Shown here: positions 17,576 through 26,141 of the stretch, one piece after another
Position numbering within the stretch: position 1 is the first letter of the stretch
How the letters are laid out: each line of letters starts with the position of its first letter
From: DASQQQ01 sp036390995
GTDB lineage: Bacteria; Actinomycetota; UBA4738; HRBIN12
Length of the DNA: 33,293 nt
Reading direction: 5' to 3'
Assembly: GCA_036390995.1 (NCBI GenBank)
Contig: DASWAT010000106.1
Span: forward strand, 1-33,293
Notes under the pieces: generated by a model
Seen by the model: only the letters and a program-made list of their open reading frames with translations
Told to the model about the DNA's origin: nothing
The model's database searches: none
Position numbers and translations under genes: made by a program

Positions 17576-18406
17576 GTGAGCGTGGACCGGAAACGGCTGC
17601 TGGGGATCGCCCACGCCGAGCGGGAACGGCTCGGCCGAACCATCCAGTACGCGCCTCCCGAGTCCTGGGAGGTAGAGAGTGCGTGCGCCGGATGGCGGAA
17701 CCGGGACGTCCTGGCTCACCTGGTAGGACACGAGTACGCGGCCGCTCAGGTGGTGGGGGGCGAGGAGGCAGACGAGTTCGCGTCGTTCCGGGAGGCCAAC
17801 GGCGGCGAGTTCTGGGTGAATGGCTTCAACGAGTGGGCCGTGGGCGTCCGCAGGGACCTCCCGGCCCGGCAGGTCATCACCGACTGGGGTCGAGCCGCCG
17901 ACCTGCTGCTCGGGCGACTGGCCCAGATCCCCGAGGGGGAATGGGACCACCATCGCGTGGCGTGGGTGGCCGGCGACATCGGGGTGAAGTACCTGGTGCA
18001 GTCCCGGATCATCGAATGGTGGCTGCACGGAGAGGACGTCCGACAGGGCGCCGGGCTCGAGGAGAACCCCCAGCACTGGCCGGTCTACCTCGTGAACGAC
18101 ATGGGGATCCGGATGCTCCCGTACGCGCTCGGGATCTCGGGACTGTCGCTTCCCGGCAAGAGCCTCCAGGTCGACCTCGAAGGGGTGGGCGAGGGTAGCT
18201 GGCACTGGGGCCTCGGGCCCCGGGAGACTCCGGCCGAGGACAAGAAGCCCGACGCGTTCGTCCAGGGGCGAGGTCCCGCGTTCGCCCTGGTCGCCGGCCG
18301 GCGCGCCAAGGCAGAGCACTTCTTGGACGACGGGAACCTCGTCATCGGCGGCGACGAGGACGTCGCCTTGGCGGTCCTGGAGCACATCGGCGCCTACGTC
18401 GAGTAG
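17576..18406 (+). CDS. Maleylpyruvate isomerase/DinB-type mycothiol-dependent family protein
   Basis: A 276-residue protein with an N-terminal four-helix DinB/MDMPI domain (about 1-150) and a C-terminal alpha/beta domain that resembles MDMPI_C. The helix SWEVESACAGWRNRDVLAHLVGHE is the standard family entry, with a His in AHL. The later IIEWWLHGEDVR carries the second metal-site His. Members bind a divalent metal and use mycothiol to isomerise maleylpyruvate or to detoxify electrophiles; many have no known substrate. The family is strongly actinobacterial. The start is uncertain: GTG at 17576 (GGGAG 8 nt upstream) is used here; GTG at 17582 and ATG at 17543 are alternatives in frame. It is not clearly co-transcribed with the sigma-factor gene downstream. 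Confidence 0.82.
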   Translation: MSVDRKRLLGIAHAERERLGRTIQYAPPESWEVESACAGWRNRDVLAHLVGHEYAAAQVVGGEEADEFASFREANGGEFWVNGFNEWAVGVRRDLPARQVITDWGRAADLLLGRLAQIPEGEWDHHRVAWVAGDIGVKYLVQSRIIEWWLHGEDVRQGAGLEENPQHWPVYLVNDMGIRMLPYALGISGLSLPGKSLQVDLEGVGEGSWHWGLGPRETPAEDKKPDAFVQGRGPAFALVAGRRAKAEHFLDDGNLVIGGDEDVALAVLEHIGAYVE

Positions 18407-18473
18407 CGGTCCCAGCGTCGCGGAGCGATCCGAGCCCGAACCGAACCCCGTTCCCATCCGTACTCCCACCAGG

Positions 18474-18479
18474 TACCGT
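18474..18479 (+). promoter_or_regulatory. Leaderless -10 of the ECF sigma gene
   Basis: TACCGT, 7 nt before the GTG at 18487. TTCCCA (18451-18456) could be a weak -35 at 17 nt. Independently, GAACC (18438-18442) and CGTAC (18459-18463), 16 nt apart, resemble an ECF-type promoter, so self-activation is possible. Confidence 0.38.
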
Positions 18480-18486
18480 GCTGCGC

Positions 18487-19053
18487 GTGCGATCTTCCGA
18501 ACCCGGTTCGGACGCCCAGCTCATGCGGGCGTTCGGGAAGCGGGACCCGGCAGCCGCCGAGGTCCTGTACCAGCGCTACGCCTCGCGCGTCTACGGATTG
18601 GGGATCGTGATGTTGGGCAACGAGCACGCCGCGCAGGATCTGGTGCAGGACACCTTCGTGAAGCTCTGGCGGAGCGCCGACCGGTTCGACGAGCGACGCG
18701 GCCGGCTGGACGCCTGGATCCTCCTGGTGGCCCGGAGCTTGGCCATCGACGGCCTTCGCCGCAGGGTGCTCGAGGCTCGAACGCTCGAGGCGGCCGGTCC
18801 GGCCCCCGAGGCCTCGCCCGAGCGGGGCCCGGAGGAGCTCGCCGAGACCGAGGACATGGTTGGGCGGGCCCGGCGCGCCATGTCTGGCCTGTCCGCGGGG
18901 CAGCGGGCGGCCCTGGAGCTCGCGTACTTCGGCGGCAAGACCAGCGCCGAGGTGGCCGAGCTCGAGGGCATCCCGCTCGGCACGGCGAAGACCCGGATCC
19001 GCACGGCCCTGTTGAAGCTGCGCGAGGCGCTGGAGAACGACCGTGAGCTGTGA
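18487..19053 (+). CDS. ECF-subfamily RNA polymerase sigma factor
   Basis: A 188-residue sigma-70 family factor with only regions 2 and 4. Region 2 (about 8-85): AAAEVLYQRYASRVYGLG, then the core-binding helix HAAQDLVQDTFVKLWRSADRFD and ILLVARSLAIDGLRRR. Region 4 (about 128-185): LSAGQRAALELAYFGGKTS, then the helix-turn-helix AEVAELEGIPLGTAKTRIRTALLKLRE. It redirects polymerase to a stress regulon and is held inactive by the anti-sigma factor encoded by the overlapping next gene. The GTG at 18487 fits a leaderless transcript better than the GTG at 18478, which would sit inside the -10. The linker between the regions is rich in Ala, Glu and Pro. Confidence 0.9.
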   Translation: MRSSEPGSDAQLMRAFGKRDPAAAEVLYQRYASRVYGLGIVMLGNEHAAQDLVQDTFVKLWRSADRFDERRGRLDAWILLVARSLAIDGLRRRVLEARTLEAAGPAPEASPERGPEELAETEDMVGRARRAMSGLSAGQRAALELAYFGGKTSAEVAELEGIPLGTAKTRIRTALLKLREALENDREL

Positions 19054-19756
19054 CGAGATCCGCGATCTGCTCGCCGAGCACCTCCTCGGCACGCTGGAGG
19101 ATCCGGTGGACATCGAGATCCGCCGGCACCTGCGTGGCTGTTCATCGTGCCGTCGGGATCTGGCGGCGCTCGAGGAGGGCATCAGCACCTTCGCGCGGGC
19201 CGCCCATGAGACCCCGCCCCCGCCCGAGCTCCAGGACCGCGTCCTCGGCGTCCTCGAGCGGGAGTGGGACGAGGCCGAGCCCACACGTGTCCCCCGCCGC
19301 GTTCCATCGTGGATGGCGTGGGCCGCGGCCGTCCTCGTGCTGGCCGCCTCGCTCGCCTGGGGTGGGATGGCCACGGTCCGTGCGAACCGGTTCCAGGCCA
19401 CCGCGGAGAAGTACGACGAGTTCCTCGGTGTCCTCGGGGGCCAGAACGTCCGGGTCGGCAAGCTCGTTCCGGTCGGCTCCCAGCAGATCGAGGGCAGCGC
19501 GGTCCTCTACGACTCGAAGGTCGAGCAGAGCTGGGTCCTGATCCTGGCTCGCGCTCCCGGGCTGCGGGGTCCCGCATCGGTGACCCTTTCCTCGGCCGAC
19601 GGCCACACGATCGCGCTGCACCCTCTCGAGTTCAGCGACGGGGGTGAGGCCTCGAGCTGGCTGGTGACGTCCTCGAACCTGCGGTCGTTCGACGCCGTGA
19701 CCATCCGCGACGCGTCGGGGCAGGTCCTGGCCACCGGGACGGTCTCGGGCGAGTGA
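19043..19756 (+). CDS. Zinc-binding anti-sigma factor (RskA-like)
   Basis: A 237-residue single-pass membrane protein. Residues 1-45 form a ZAS-type zinc anti-sigma domain with His29-x3-Cys33-x2-Cys36 (RRHLRGCSSCRRD) and an N-terminal Cys3, which together can hold one zinc. A Pro-rich linker follows, then a helix at about 91-110 (MAWAAAVLVLAASLAWGGMA), and a C-terminal RskA-type beta-rich domain outside the membrane. It should bind and hold the sigma factor at the membrane until an external signal triggers release, in known cases by regulated proteolysis. The GTG start lies inside the sigma gene, 11 nt overlap, so the two are translated together. The stop converges on the FemAB/GNAT gene with a 10-bp gap. 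Confidence 0.88.
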   Translation: MSCDEIRDLLAEHLLGTLEDPVDIEIRRHLRGCSSCRRDLAALEEGISTFARAAHETPPPPELQDRVLGVLEREWDEAEPTRVPRRVPSWMAWAAAVLVLAASLAWGGMATVRANRFQATAEKYDEFLGVLGGQNVRVGKLVPVGSQQIEGSAVLYDSKVEQSWVLILARAPGLRGPASVTLSSADGHTIALHPLEFSDGGEASSWLVTSSNLRSFDAVTIRDASGQVLATGTVSGE

Positions 19757-19766
19757 CCGATCGCCC

Positions 19767-20759
19767 TCAGCGCCGGACCCAGAGGCGCTTCACGTACCGG
19801 GGGTTGGCGCCGAACCGGTACTTGTACTCGTAGTCGCCTTTCAGCAGATCGAAGCCGGTGCAGCCACCCTCGATGGCGATGCGGACGTCCTCCGCCACCA
19901 GGACCATCCCCGGCGACAGCTGCCGCCACCGGTGATCGAACGCGGAGTTGTAGAGGTAGTACGTTCCCTCGAACCGGAAGCCGATCGTGCCGGCGACCGT
20001 CTCCTCCTGCACCTCGATGAACACCAGGTTGAAGATCCCGCGCGAGAGGAACGCCTCCCCCAGACGCCGGAAGAAGATCTCCATGCCGGGCTGCATGAAG
20101 ACGCCCTTCGGTCCTTCGCTGGTCCTGTGGAGCTCCACGAAGCGGTCGAGCAGCTCCACGAGCGTGTCCTCGTGAGCGACGTGGATACGGTACGGACCGG
20201 CCTCGGTCTCCAGCTTGCGGGCCTTCCGCTTGATCTCGTGCCGAAGCTTGGACGGCAACCCCGCCAGGTAGTCCTCGTACGAGCCGGGGAGGGGCAGGAA
20301 GGGAACGGTCCCGTTCTGGTCGTCGGAGACCTCGACCGCGAGACCCTGCGAGTCCGCCGCCTCGCTCAGGCGGCCGAGCCATTCCCGGTCCTCGGCCAGG
20401 CCATGCAGGTCGGCCTCCGTCCAGTCGTCGCGGCGAAGGAGCGAGGCGAACAACTCCTTCGCGAAGCGCTCGGCTGCCTCCGGCAGGGCAACCGGCCCCA
20501 TGTAGTCGGTCACCTCGGTGCCGCCCAGGAACCGGAGCGTGCCGTCCACGCGCTCGAACGCGACGGCGCCCACCTGCGCCCCGCTCTCGTCCACGGCGAA
20601 GGCGAGCAGCAGGTGCTCGGGCTGCGCGCCGAACTCCTCCCAGTAGAGCTTCAGGAACTGCGGCGAATGGAAGAACGTTCCCGCCGGATCGGCCGTCACG
20701 AGCGCGGACCAGTCGCGGCGCGCGAAGTCCCGGCCATCCTCGGAGAACTCGATCCGCAT
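19767..20759 (-). CDS. FemAB/GNAT-type acyltransferase
   Basis: A 330-residue protein of the GNAT superfamily, Acetyltransf_6/FemAB-like branch. It has an N-terminal half GNAT fold (FFHSPQFLKLYWEEFGAQPE, LLLAFAVDESG) and a C-terminal half with the LVFIEVQEETVAGTIGFRFEGTYYLYNS strands, ending with GFDLLKGDYEYKYRFG, typical of this group. FemAB proteins attach amino acids to lipid II from aminoacyl-tRNA, while related proteins acylate polysaccharides or sugar-nucleotides. The substrate here is open. The segment YLAGLPSKLRHEIKRKARKLE is the usual positively charged hinge. The ATG at 20759 lies 4 nt after the stop of the methyltransferase gene, so the two form one operon. Confidence 0.82.
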   Translation of the reverse strand: MRIEFSEDGRDFARRDWSALVTADPAGTFFHSPQFLKLYWEEFGAQPEHLLLAFAVDESGAQVGAVAFERVDGTLRFLGGTEVTDYMGPVALPEAAERFAKELFASLLRRDDWTEADLHGLAEDREWLGRLSEAADSQGLAVEVSDDQNGTVPFLPLPGSYEDYLAGLPSKLRHEIKRKARKLETEAGPYRIHVAHEDTLVELLDRFVELHRTSEGPKGVFMQPGMEIFFRRLGEAFLSRGIFNLVFIEVQEETVAGTIGFRFEGTYYLYNSAFDHRWRQLSPGMVLVAEDVRIAIEGGCTGFDLLKGDYEYKYRFGANPRYVKRLWVRR

Positions 20760-20763
20760 GACG

Positions 20764-21327
20764 CTACCGATCCAGCACGAACAGGGTGTGGTGGTACGTG
20801 CCGAGCGTGGGCCAGAGCGGCCGATAGGTCTCCATGTGCGCGATCCCGAGGTCCCTGCCCTTGAACAGCTCGATCCAGCCATCGGGGCTCCGGAACGTGA
20901 ACGGCGTGGGGACGCCGTGTCGCCAGTTCAGCAGCCAGTCCCAGGCCACGTTGAACGTCCGGTCCATGCGCGAGGTCGGCGTGTCCTCCGCGATCACGAT
21001 GCGATGCCGGGCTACCCGAAGGGCTTCGTCCAGCAACCGCTCCTGGTCCTCCCACCGCTCCATGTGATGGAACACGAACATCAGCAGCACCACGTCGAAC
21101 GACCCGTCCTCGACGGGAACCCGTCCCGGATCCGCTTGGTGGATGAACGGGAGGCCGCGGTCCCGGTTGTGGTAGTCCACCAGGTCGCACAGCGTCGGGG
21201 CCACGCCGGTCCTGCGCTGCAACCATCGCGCCATGAAGCCCGTCCCGGCGCCGAGATCCAACATCGTCTGGCCCGCCTCGAGGTGGGGCGCGATGCGTCG
21301 GCCCTCCTCGTTCTCCCGCAGGAACAT
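20764..21327 (-). CDS. Class I SAM-dependent methyltransferase
   Basis: A 187-residue Rossmann-fold methyltransferase of the UbiE/Methyltransf_11 type. Motif I is MLDLGAGTGFMARWL. Motif II-like PVEDGSFDVVLLMFVFHHM is the typical post-motif signature, and RVARHRIVIAEDTP a later strand. The substrate is unknown; proximity to a FemAB-like gene hints at envelope modification (inference only). The ATG at 21327 is chosen because TAGAGT lies 7 nt upstream (leaderless). An earlier GTG at 21336 would overlap this element and add only three residues. The 60 bp to the upstream gene hold nothing else notable. Confidence 0.85.
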   Translation of the reverse strand: MFLRENEEGRRIAPHLEAGQTMLDLGAGTGFMARWLQRRTGVAPTLCDLVDYHNRDRGLPFIHQADPGRVPVEDGSFDVVLLMFVFHHMERWEDQERLLDEALRVARHRIVIAEDTPTSRMDRTFNVAWDWLLNWRHGVPTPFTFRSPDGWIELFKGRDLGIAHMETYRPLWPTLGTYHHTLFVLDR

Positions 21328-21334
21328 GCGGTCC

Positions 21335-21340
21335 ACTCTA
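21335..21340 (-). promoter_or_regulatory. Leaderless -10 of the methyltransferase gene
   Basis: TAGAGT on the minus strand, 7 nt before the ATG at 21327. It decides the start codon here. Confidence 0.48.
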
Positions 21341-21387
21341 ACGGGTCCCGCACGAACGACCCGTGGCCCCGGACGGGCTCGGCGCGG

Positions 21388-23198
21388 CTACCAGGAACCG
21401 CCGCCCCCTCCTCCTCCGCCGCCGCCCGAGGAGCCTCCGCCGCCGAAGCCGCTCGAACCGGACCCCGACGGCGTGGAGGCGATCGTGCCCGCCGTGGTCA
21501 CGCTGAAGCCCTCGATCGAGTCCGTGAACTCGTGCAGGACGAAGGGTCGCGACGAGACGTACCACGACGTGTCGGGTTCCTGCGCGAGCCCCTCGAACGC
21601 CTTCGCCCACTTGTCCGTGAGGCCGAACACGATCGCGTACGGCAGGTACCGTGTGAACACGTTCTGCTGCTCGGCCCACCGCGCCATGTGCGTCTCGGCG
21701 GTCGCGATGACCGTCCGGAACCCTTTCACCCGCCGAGCCAATCCGGTGCCCTTGGGGGTTCGCCGCGGCATCCACGTCGCGCCGGTCACGAGCAGCAGAG
21801 CGCCGAGGATCAGTGGGATCGGCACGAGCCCGAGCCGTGTCCAACGCACGGCCACGAACTCGAGTCCGAAGGTCATGATGAGCGCTCCGATCCCGATCGC
21901 CCGCCAGCGGGCGCGGACCTTGTCCGGACGACCCACGAACCACCCCTTCGCGGACGCGTTGCGATACAGAGCGTCCTGGACCTTGTGGAGTCGCTCGGCG
22001 AACGCCGCCTTCAGCGCCGAGAGCTGCACCTCGCCCCCGGTCTCGAACAGGCCGGCCAGCAGCGTCCGCTCGAACTCGAGGAGGGATCCGTCGGCGTCCG
22101 TGTGTCTCTTGAGTGTCCAGTCCGTCTTCCCCCACCAGTGCTTCTTCGGGATCTCCTCGATCACGACGTATCCCCGCACCGCGAGGTCGACGATCGTGGC
22201 GGTCACGTCGAGCGGATTGGCGACCTCGTCGAGCAACGCCCGATCTGGCCCGGCCGGAGGTCCTCGGGCGGGGCGAACTCCACCGGCGCCGTTCCCCCTT
22301 CGAACAGGGGAACAGCCCGGTCCGGCGTGCCCGGCGGAGCACCCATCACCACGTCCACCTGCGACCCGACGAACCTGCGGTCGCGGCCCGTCCGCCACAC
22401 GAGGGTGCCGAACCCCGCGAGGACCAGCACGAGGAGACCGAAGAAGGCTCCGGCGATCGGCGGCGTGGCCGAGAACGCGCGGTCCACCGACCAGCGCTCC
22501 TCGAGCACCGGCGCGGGTGACGCGACGACACCCTTCGGCATGCCGGCGACGACGGCGAGCGCCTGGTGCGCGGGCAGATCCTGCTGTGCGAACGTCGCGA
22601 TGCCATCCCTCAGCTTCGCCGAGCCGCACGGAAGGTTCGAGCCGGTGGGACCCGAGAAGCAGGCGACGCGCTCGACGGCCCCTGGCCCGCTCACGCGGAC
22701 GGTGGCGCGGTCGATCGGCACCGGCCAGTCATCCCCGATCGCGTTCCAATAGAGCTCGTCGTGATCGGGGAACCCGTTCAGGGCGGCGCCGATCCGGTAC
22801 GTGAGCTCGTACGTGTGCCGCCCTTGGATCGTCCTGTCCGGATCACCTACCTTGATGCGGGTGATCCCTCCCTCGATCGACTCGGTCGTGTACTGCACCG
22901 GGGTTCCCGGCGAGCCCGTCACCGACAGCACCGTGAGGGGATAGATCCGGTCGTACGTGTCGTCGTACCGGAGCCTCGTGGGCACGTCGCGGTAGATGCC
23001 GTGTCGCTGCTGCGAGCCGAAGTCGTAGGCGATCGTCTCGCGGATCGTGATGGAGTCGTCGCGTTGGATCTGGATCCGCACGTCGTAGCGGGGGATCCGT
23101 TCGTCGGCCTGGCCCGACGCCGGACCCGCACCGAGCACCATCGCGACCGCCGCGATGCCCGCGCACAGCGTCGGACCGAGGACCCGCAACCTCCGCAC
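21388..23198 (-). pseudogene. DUF2207 membrane protein, interrupted by a one-base frameshift
   Basis: Two adjoining reading frames together make one about 603-residue DUF2207 protein. The first frame (23198 to about 22240) has a signal peptide (about 1-29), an extracellular beta-rich domain (YDVRIQIQRDDSITIRETI, DYDFGSQQRHGIYRDVP-like segment, DELYWNAIGDDWPVPI) and a first helix (GLLVLVLAGFG). The second frame resumes as LLDEVANPLDVTATIVDLAVRGYV, the normal continuation, with two more helices and a Gly-rich tail ending GGSW. The frames join if one G is added to the GGG run at 22239-22241. The function of the family is unknown; it is a common single-copy membrane protein. The GTG start has TAGGCT 6 nt upstream. 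It could be a real pseudogene or a sequencing error. Confidence 0.85.
22238..22242 (-). other. Frameshift site in DUF2207 gene
   Basis: The minus strand reads ATCGGGCGTTGC. Insertion of one G (GGGG) restores Gln-Ile-Gly-Ala-Leu-Leu-Asp across the join, the expected sequence of the family. Confidence 0.8.
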
Positions 23199-23204
23199 GG
23201 CCGA

Positions 23205-23210
23205 AGCCTA
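23205..23210 (-). promoter_or_regulatory. Leaderless -10 of the DUF2207 gene
   Basis: TAGGCT on the minus strand, 6 nt before the GTG at 23198. Confidence 0.42.
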
Positions 23211-23236
23211 CCGGCCGGGGACGGTCGATGGAGCGA

Positions 23237-23707
23237 CTAGCCCGACCCAGACCCGTAGTGCGGCGCGGCGCCGGCGGCCTCGCCGTCGCCGGCGGCGAGC
23301 GCCTCCTGCAGGACGTCCCAGGCCAGCACCGCGCACTTGATGCGGATGGGGTACCTCACGACACCCTTCAGCGCCACGAGGTCGCCGAACTCGTCCTCGG
23401 ACGGCTCGAGCTCGCCCGCCATCATCCCTCGGAACTCGCGGATCATCCCCTGGGCCTCTTCCAGGGACTTGCCGGCCACCGCCTCGGTCATCATCGAGGC
23501 CGAGCTCTGGGAGATGGAGCATCCCTGGCCCTGGAACGTCACGTCGGCGATCCTGCCGTCCTGCTCGTGGACGAACACCGTGATCTCGTCTCCGCAGAGC
23601 GGGTTGTTCCGGGAGCACGAACGCTCGGCCCCCGGCAGCTCGCGCTTGTTCCGCGGGTTCTTGTAGTGGTCGAGGATGACTTCCTTGTAGATCTCGTCGA
23701 GCGCCAC
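23237..23707 (-). CDS. sufU: SufU zinc-dependent sulfur-transfer protein
   Basis: A 156-residue IscU-fold protein of the SufU type. It takes the persulfide from SufS by zinc-ligand exchange and passes it to the SufBCD scaffold. Expected zinc ligands are visible: Cys38 and Asp40 (NNPLCGDE), Cys63 (QGQGCSISQ) and Cys125 (IKCAVLAW). The roughly 20-residue insertion before the third Cys (SEDEFGDLVALKGVVRYP), absent from IscU, marks SufU. It is the last gene of the suf cluster. The start is a GTG with GGAGGAG 6 nt upstream; the 50-nt gap to sufS is short enough for co-transcription. The C-terminal tail after Cys125 is low-complexity and rich in Ala and Gly. Confidence 0.94.
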   Translation of the reverse strand: MALDEIYKEVILDHYKNPRNKRELPGAERSCSRNNPLCGDEITVFVHEQDGRIADVTFQGQGCSISQSSASMMTEAVAGKSLEEAQGMIREFRGMMAGELEPSEDEFGDLVALKGVVRYPIRIKCAVLAWDVLQEALAAGDGEAAGAAPHYGSGSG

Positions 23708-23757
23708 GGTTCACTCCTCCGGCGAGCCCGCACCTGGCGGGCCCTACGGTACCAACG

Positions 23758-25008
23758 CTAGAGGCCGAACACCGCTTCCGCCCCCCGCAGGGCGGCGAGG
23801 AGCACGTCGACCTCTTCCTTCGTGTTGTAGACGTAGAAGCTCGCCCGGGCGGTGGCCGGGACGCCGTAGCGGCGCATCACGAGCTGGTTGCAGTGATGGC
23901 CCGCGCGGATCGCGACGCCCTCCTCGTTCAGGATCGTCGCGAGGTCGTGCGGGTGGACGTCCCGGTACCAGAACGACACCACACCGCCGCGAACCGCAAC
24001 GTCAGCGGGCCCGAAGATCCTCGCGCCGGCCTCCTGCAGGCCCTCCAGAGCGTACGTCGTGATCTCCTCCTCGTGGGCGCGAACGTTCTCCATCCCGAGA
24101 TCCTCGAGGTAGTCGATCGCCGCGCCGAACGCGACCTCCTGCGCGACGTTCATCGTGCCGGCCTCGAACTTCCAGGGCACCTCGTTGAACGTGGAGTAGT
24201 CGTGGAACACCTCGTTGATCATCTCCCCACCACCGAGGAACGGGTTCATCGCCTCGAGGTGCTCGCGCTTCGCGTAGAGCCCTCCGGACGCGGTGGGCCC
24301 CAGCATCTTGTGCCCGCTGAACGCCAGGAAGTCGCAGTCCAGGGCCGTGACATCCGCACCGCGGTGCGGCACGAGCTGGGCCCCGTCGACCATGACCAGC
24401 GCGCCGACGGCGTGCGCGGCCTCGATCAGCTGCGCCAGCGGCGTGATCGTGCCGAGCGAGTTCGACATCCCGGTCACGGCGAGGAGCTTGGTCCGCTCCG
24501 TGAGGAGGTCTTCGAGGTTGGACAGATCGAGCAAGCCGTCGTCGGTCAACCCGACGTACCGGAGGACCGCGCCGGTGTCCCTCGCCGCGAACTGCCAGGG
24601 AACGATGTTCGAGTGGTGCTCCATCTCCGTGAGGAGGATCTCGTCGCCTTCCTTCAGGAACTTCCGGCCCCAGCCGTGTGCAACGAGGTTCACGGACTCC
24701 GTGGTGCCGCGGGTGAACACGATCGTCTCGGCCTCGGGCGCGCCGAGGAACCGCGCCGCCTTCGCCCGCGCCCCCTCGTACAGGTCGGTCGCCTCCTCGC
24801 CGAGGAAGTAGATCGCGCGGTGGGCGTTCGCGTTGTGCTGCTCGTAGAACTCGCGCTCCGCGTCGATGACCTGGCGAGGATGCTGAGAGGTATTCGTGCT
24901 ATCGAGGTAGACGAGCGGCTTGCCTCCGATCGTGCGAGACAGGATCGGGAAATCCTTCCGCACGCGGGCCACGTCGAGGCCCGCCGAGCGCTCCTGGGTC
25001 ACGGACAT
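23758..25008 (-). CDS. sufS: SufS cysteine desulfurase (group II)
   Basis: A 416-residue PLP enzyme that abstracts sulfur from L-cysteine and donates it to SufU. Visible: LVYLDSTNTSQHPRQVIDA near the start, FTRGTTESVNLVA, the PLP-anchoring Lys234 in AFSGHKMLGPTASGGLY, and the catalytic Cys373 in IRAGHHCNQLVM, within a short loop typical of group II. It is a paralogue of the group I enzyme at 2821-4020 and is the one dedicated to SUF assembly here. GAGGAGGGA precedes the ATG. The gap after sufC is 21 nt, so it is in the same transcript. Confidence 0.95.
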   Translation of the reverse strand: MSVTQERSAGLDVARVRKDFPILSRTIGGKPLVYLDSTNTSQHPRQVIDAEREFYEQHNANAHRAIYFLGEEATDLYEGARAKAARFLGAPEAETIVFTRGTTESVNLVAHGWGRKFLKEGDEILLTEMEHHSNIVPWQFAARDTGAVLRYVGLTDDGLLDLSNLEDLLTERTKLLAVTGMSNSLGTITPLAQLIEAAHAVGALVMVDGAQLVPHRGADVTALDCDFLAFSGHKMLGPTASGGLYAKREHLEAMNPFLGGGEMINEVFHDYSTFNEVPWKFEAGTMNVAQEVAFGAAIDYLEDLGMENVRAHEEEITTYALEGLQEAGARIFGPADVAVRGGVVSFWYRDVHPHDLATILNEEGVAIRAGHHCNQLVMRRYGVPATARASFYVYNTKEEVDVLLAALRGAEAVFGL

Positions 25009-25029
25009 CGCGCTGCGTCCCTCCTCAAC

Positions 25030-25818
25030 TCACTCCTCGTTCGCATCCTTCTCGACGCCGAGCTCGGCGCGGATGCCCTCGTAGCCCTTCTCCTCGAGCT
25101 CGTGGGCCAGCTCCTTGCCGCCGGACTTGACGATACGCCCGCCCATCATCACGTGAACGAAATCAGGCGTGATGTAGTTCAGGATCCGCTGGTAGTGCGT
25201 GATCAGCAGCACGCCCAGGTTCGGCCCGATCAGCTGGGCCACGCCGGTCGCGACCTGCTTCAGTGAGTCGATGTCCAGCCCGGAGTCGGTCTCGTCGAGC
25301 ACGGCGATCTCGGGCTCGAGCACGGCGAGCTGGAGGATCTCGTTCCGCTTCTTCTCGCCACCGGAGAACCCCTGGTTCACGTACCGCTGGACCATGGAGT
25401 CCTCGACGCCGAGGAGGTTCATCTTCTCCTTCATGTGCTTGCGGAACGCCAGGGCAGAGATCTCGTCGCCCTTCACGGACTTGTAGGCCGTCCGCAGGAA
25501 GTTCACCACCGAGACCCCGGGGATCTCGACGGGATACTGCATGGCCAGGAACAGTCCGCGCTGCGCCCGCTTGTCGGCAGTGAGGCCCGTGATGTCCTCG
25601 CCCTTGAACAGGATCTGCCCCTCGACGAGCTGGTAGCCGGGTCGGCCCATCAGCACGTTCGCCAGCGTTGACTTGCCCGAGCCGTTCGGTCCCATCAGGG
25701 CGTGCGTCTCGCCCTGCTTCACCACGAGGTCGATCCCCTTCAGGATCTCCTTGCCCTCTACCGAGGCCCGCAGGCCCCGGATCTCGAGGGTGGCTGTGGC
25801 CACCGCCGTGTCACTCAT
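25030..25818 (-). CDS. sufC: SufC ATPase of the Fe-S assembly scaffold
   Basis: A 262-residue ABC-type ATPase of the cytoplasmic SufBC2D complex; ATP hydrolysis drives structural change in the scaffold during cluster assembly. Visible: Walker A GPNGSGKST, the Q-loop region MQYPVEIPGV, signature FSGGEKKRNEI, Walker B IAVLDETDSGLDID and the switch His in LLITHYQRI. The ATG overlaps the stop of the Rieske ferredoxin gene (ATGA at 25815-25818). It is soluble with no membrane domain, as expected. Confidence 0.96.
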   Translation of the reverse strand: MSDTAVATATLEIRGLRASVEGKEILKGIDLVVKQGETHALMGPNGSGKSTLANVLMGRPGYQLVEGQILFKGEDITGLTADKRAQRGLFLAMQYPVEIPGVSVVNFLRTAYKSVKGDEISALAFRKHMKEKMNLLGVEDSMVQRYVNQGFSGGEKKRNEILQLAVLEPEIAVLDETDSGLDIDSLKQVATGVAQLIGPNLGVLLITHYQRILNYITPDFVHVMMGGRIVKSGGKELAHELEEKGYEGIRAELGVEKDANEE

Positions 25819-26141
25819 CCGTTCACCTCGATCTCGATCAGCACGTCGTCGTTCTCGACCTTCACGTTGAAGACGTCCACCGGCGCGATCGCCGGTAGCG
25901 TTCGGGGCTTGCCGGTGTTGAGGTCGAACGTCGAGCCGTGCTTCGGGCACTCGATCGTCTCGAAGTCCGGGTCGACATCGCCCTCGTCCAGGAAGTAGTG
26001 CGCGTGGGAGCAGATCGCGTCGACCGCCCGGAAGCCCTCGGCGCCGAGGTTCACCACCGCCACCGGGCGGTGGTCCACCTCGAACCGGCGCGCCTCGCCC
26101 GGCGGAACGTCCTGCACCCCGCAGATGCGCAGGAGCGTCAC
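25815..26141 (-). CDS. Small Rieske-type ferredoxin of the suf operon
   Basis: A 108-residue single Rieske domain (non-heme oxygenase ferredoxin type). Ligands: Cys44 and His46 in AICSHAHY, and Cys65 and His68 in IECPKHGSTFD. The disulfide Cys pair of high-potential Rieske proteins is absent, so it should be a low-potential electron carrier. Genes like it are common between sufD and sufC in actinobacteria, presumably supplying electrons for cluster assembly, but its partner is not established. The start is a GTG (26139-26141) overlapping the end of sufD by 4 bases. The start is acceptable because the fold begins at once (LRICGVQDVP). Confidence 0.9.
   Translation of the reverse strand: MTLLRICGVQDVPPGEARRFEVDHRPVAVVNLGAEGFRAVDAICSHAHYFLDEGDVDPDFETIECPKHGSTFDLNTGKPRTLPAIAPVDVFNVKVENDDVLIEIEVNG

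Noticed and set aside
15730..18198. An 822-codon open frame on the plus strand
   Set aside because: It spans several real genes of both strands (erpA, YbaK-type, glycerate kinase, MDMPI-type) and its product is Arg/Pro/Ser-rich shadow sequence.
21388..21460. Possible tandem repeat in a G/C-rich tract
   Set aside because: It encodes the Gly-rich C-terminus normal for DUF2207 proteins, not a DNA repeat array.
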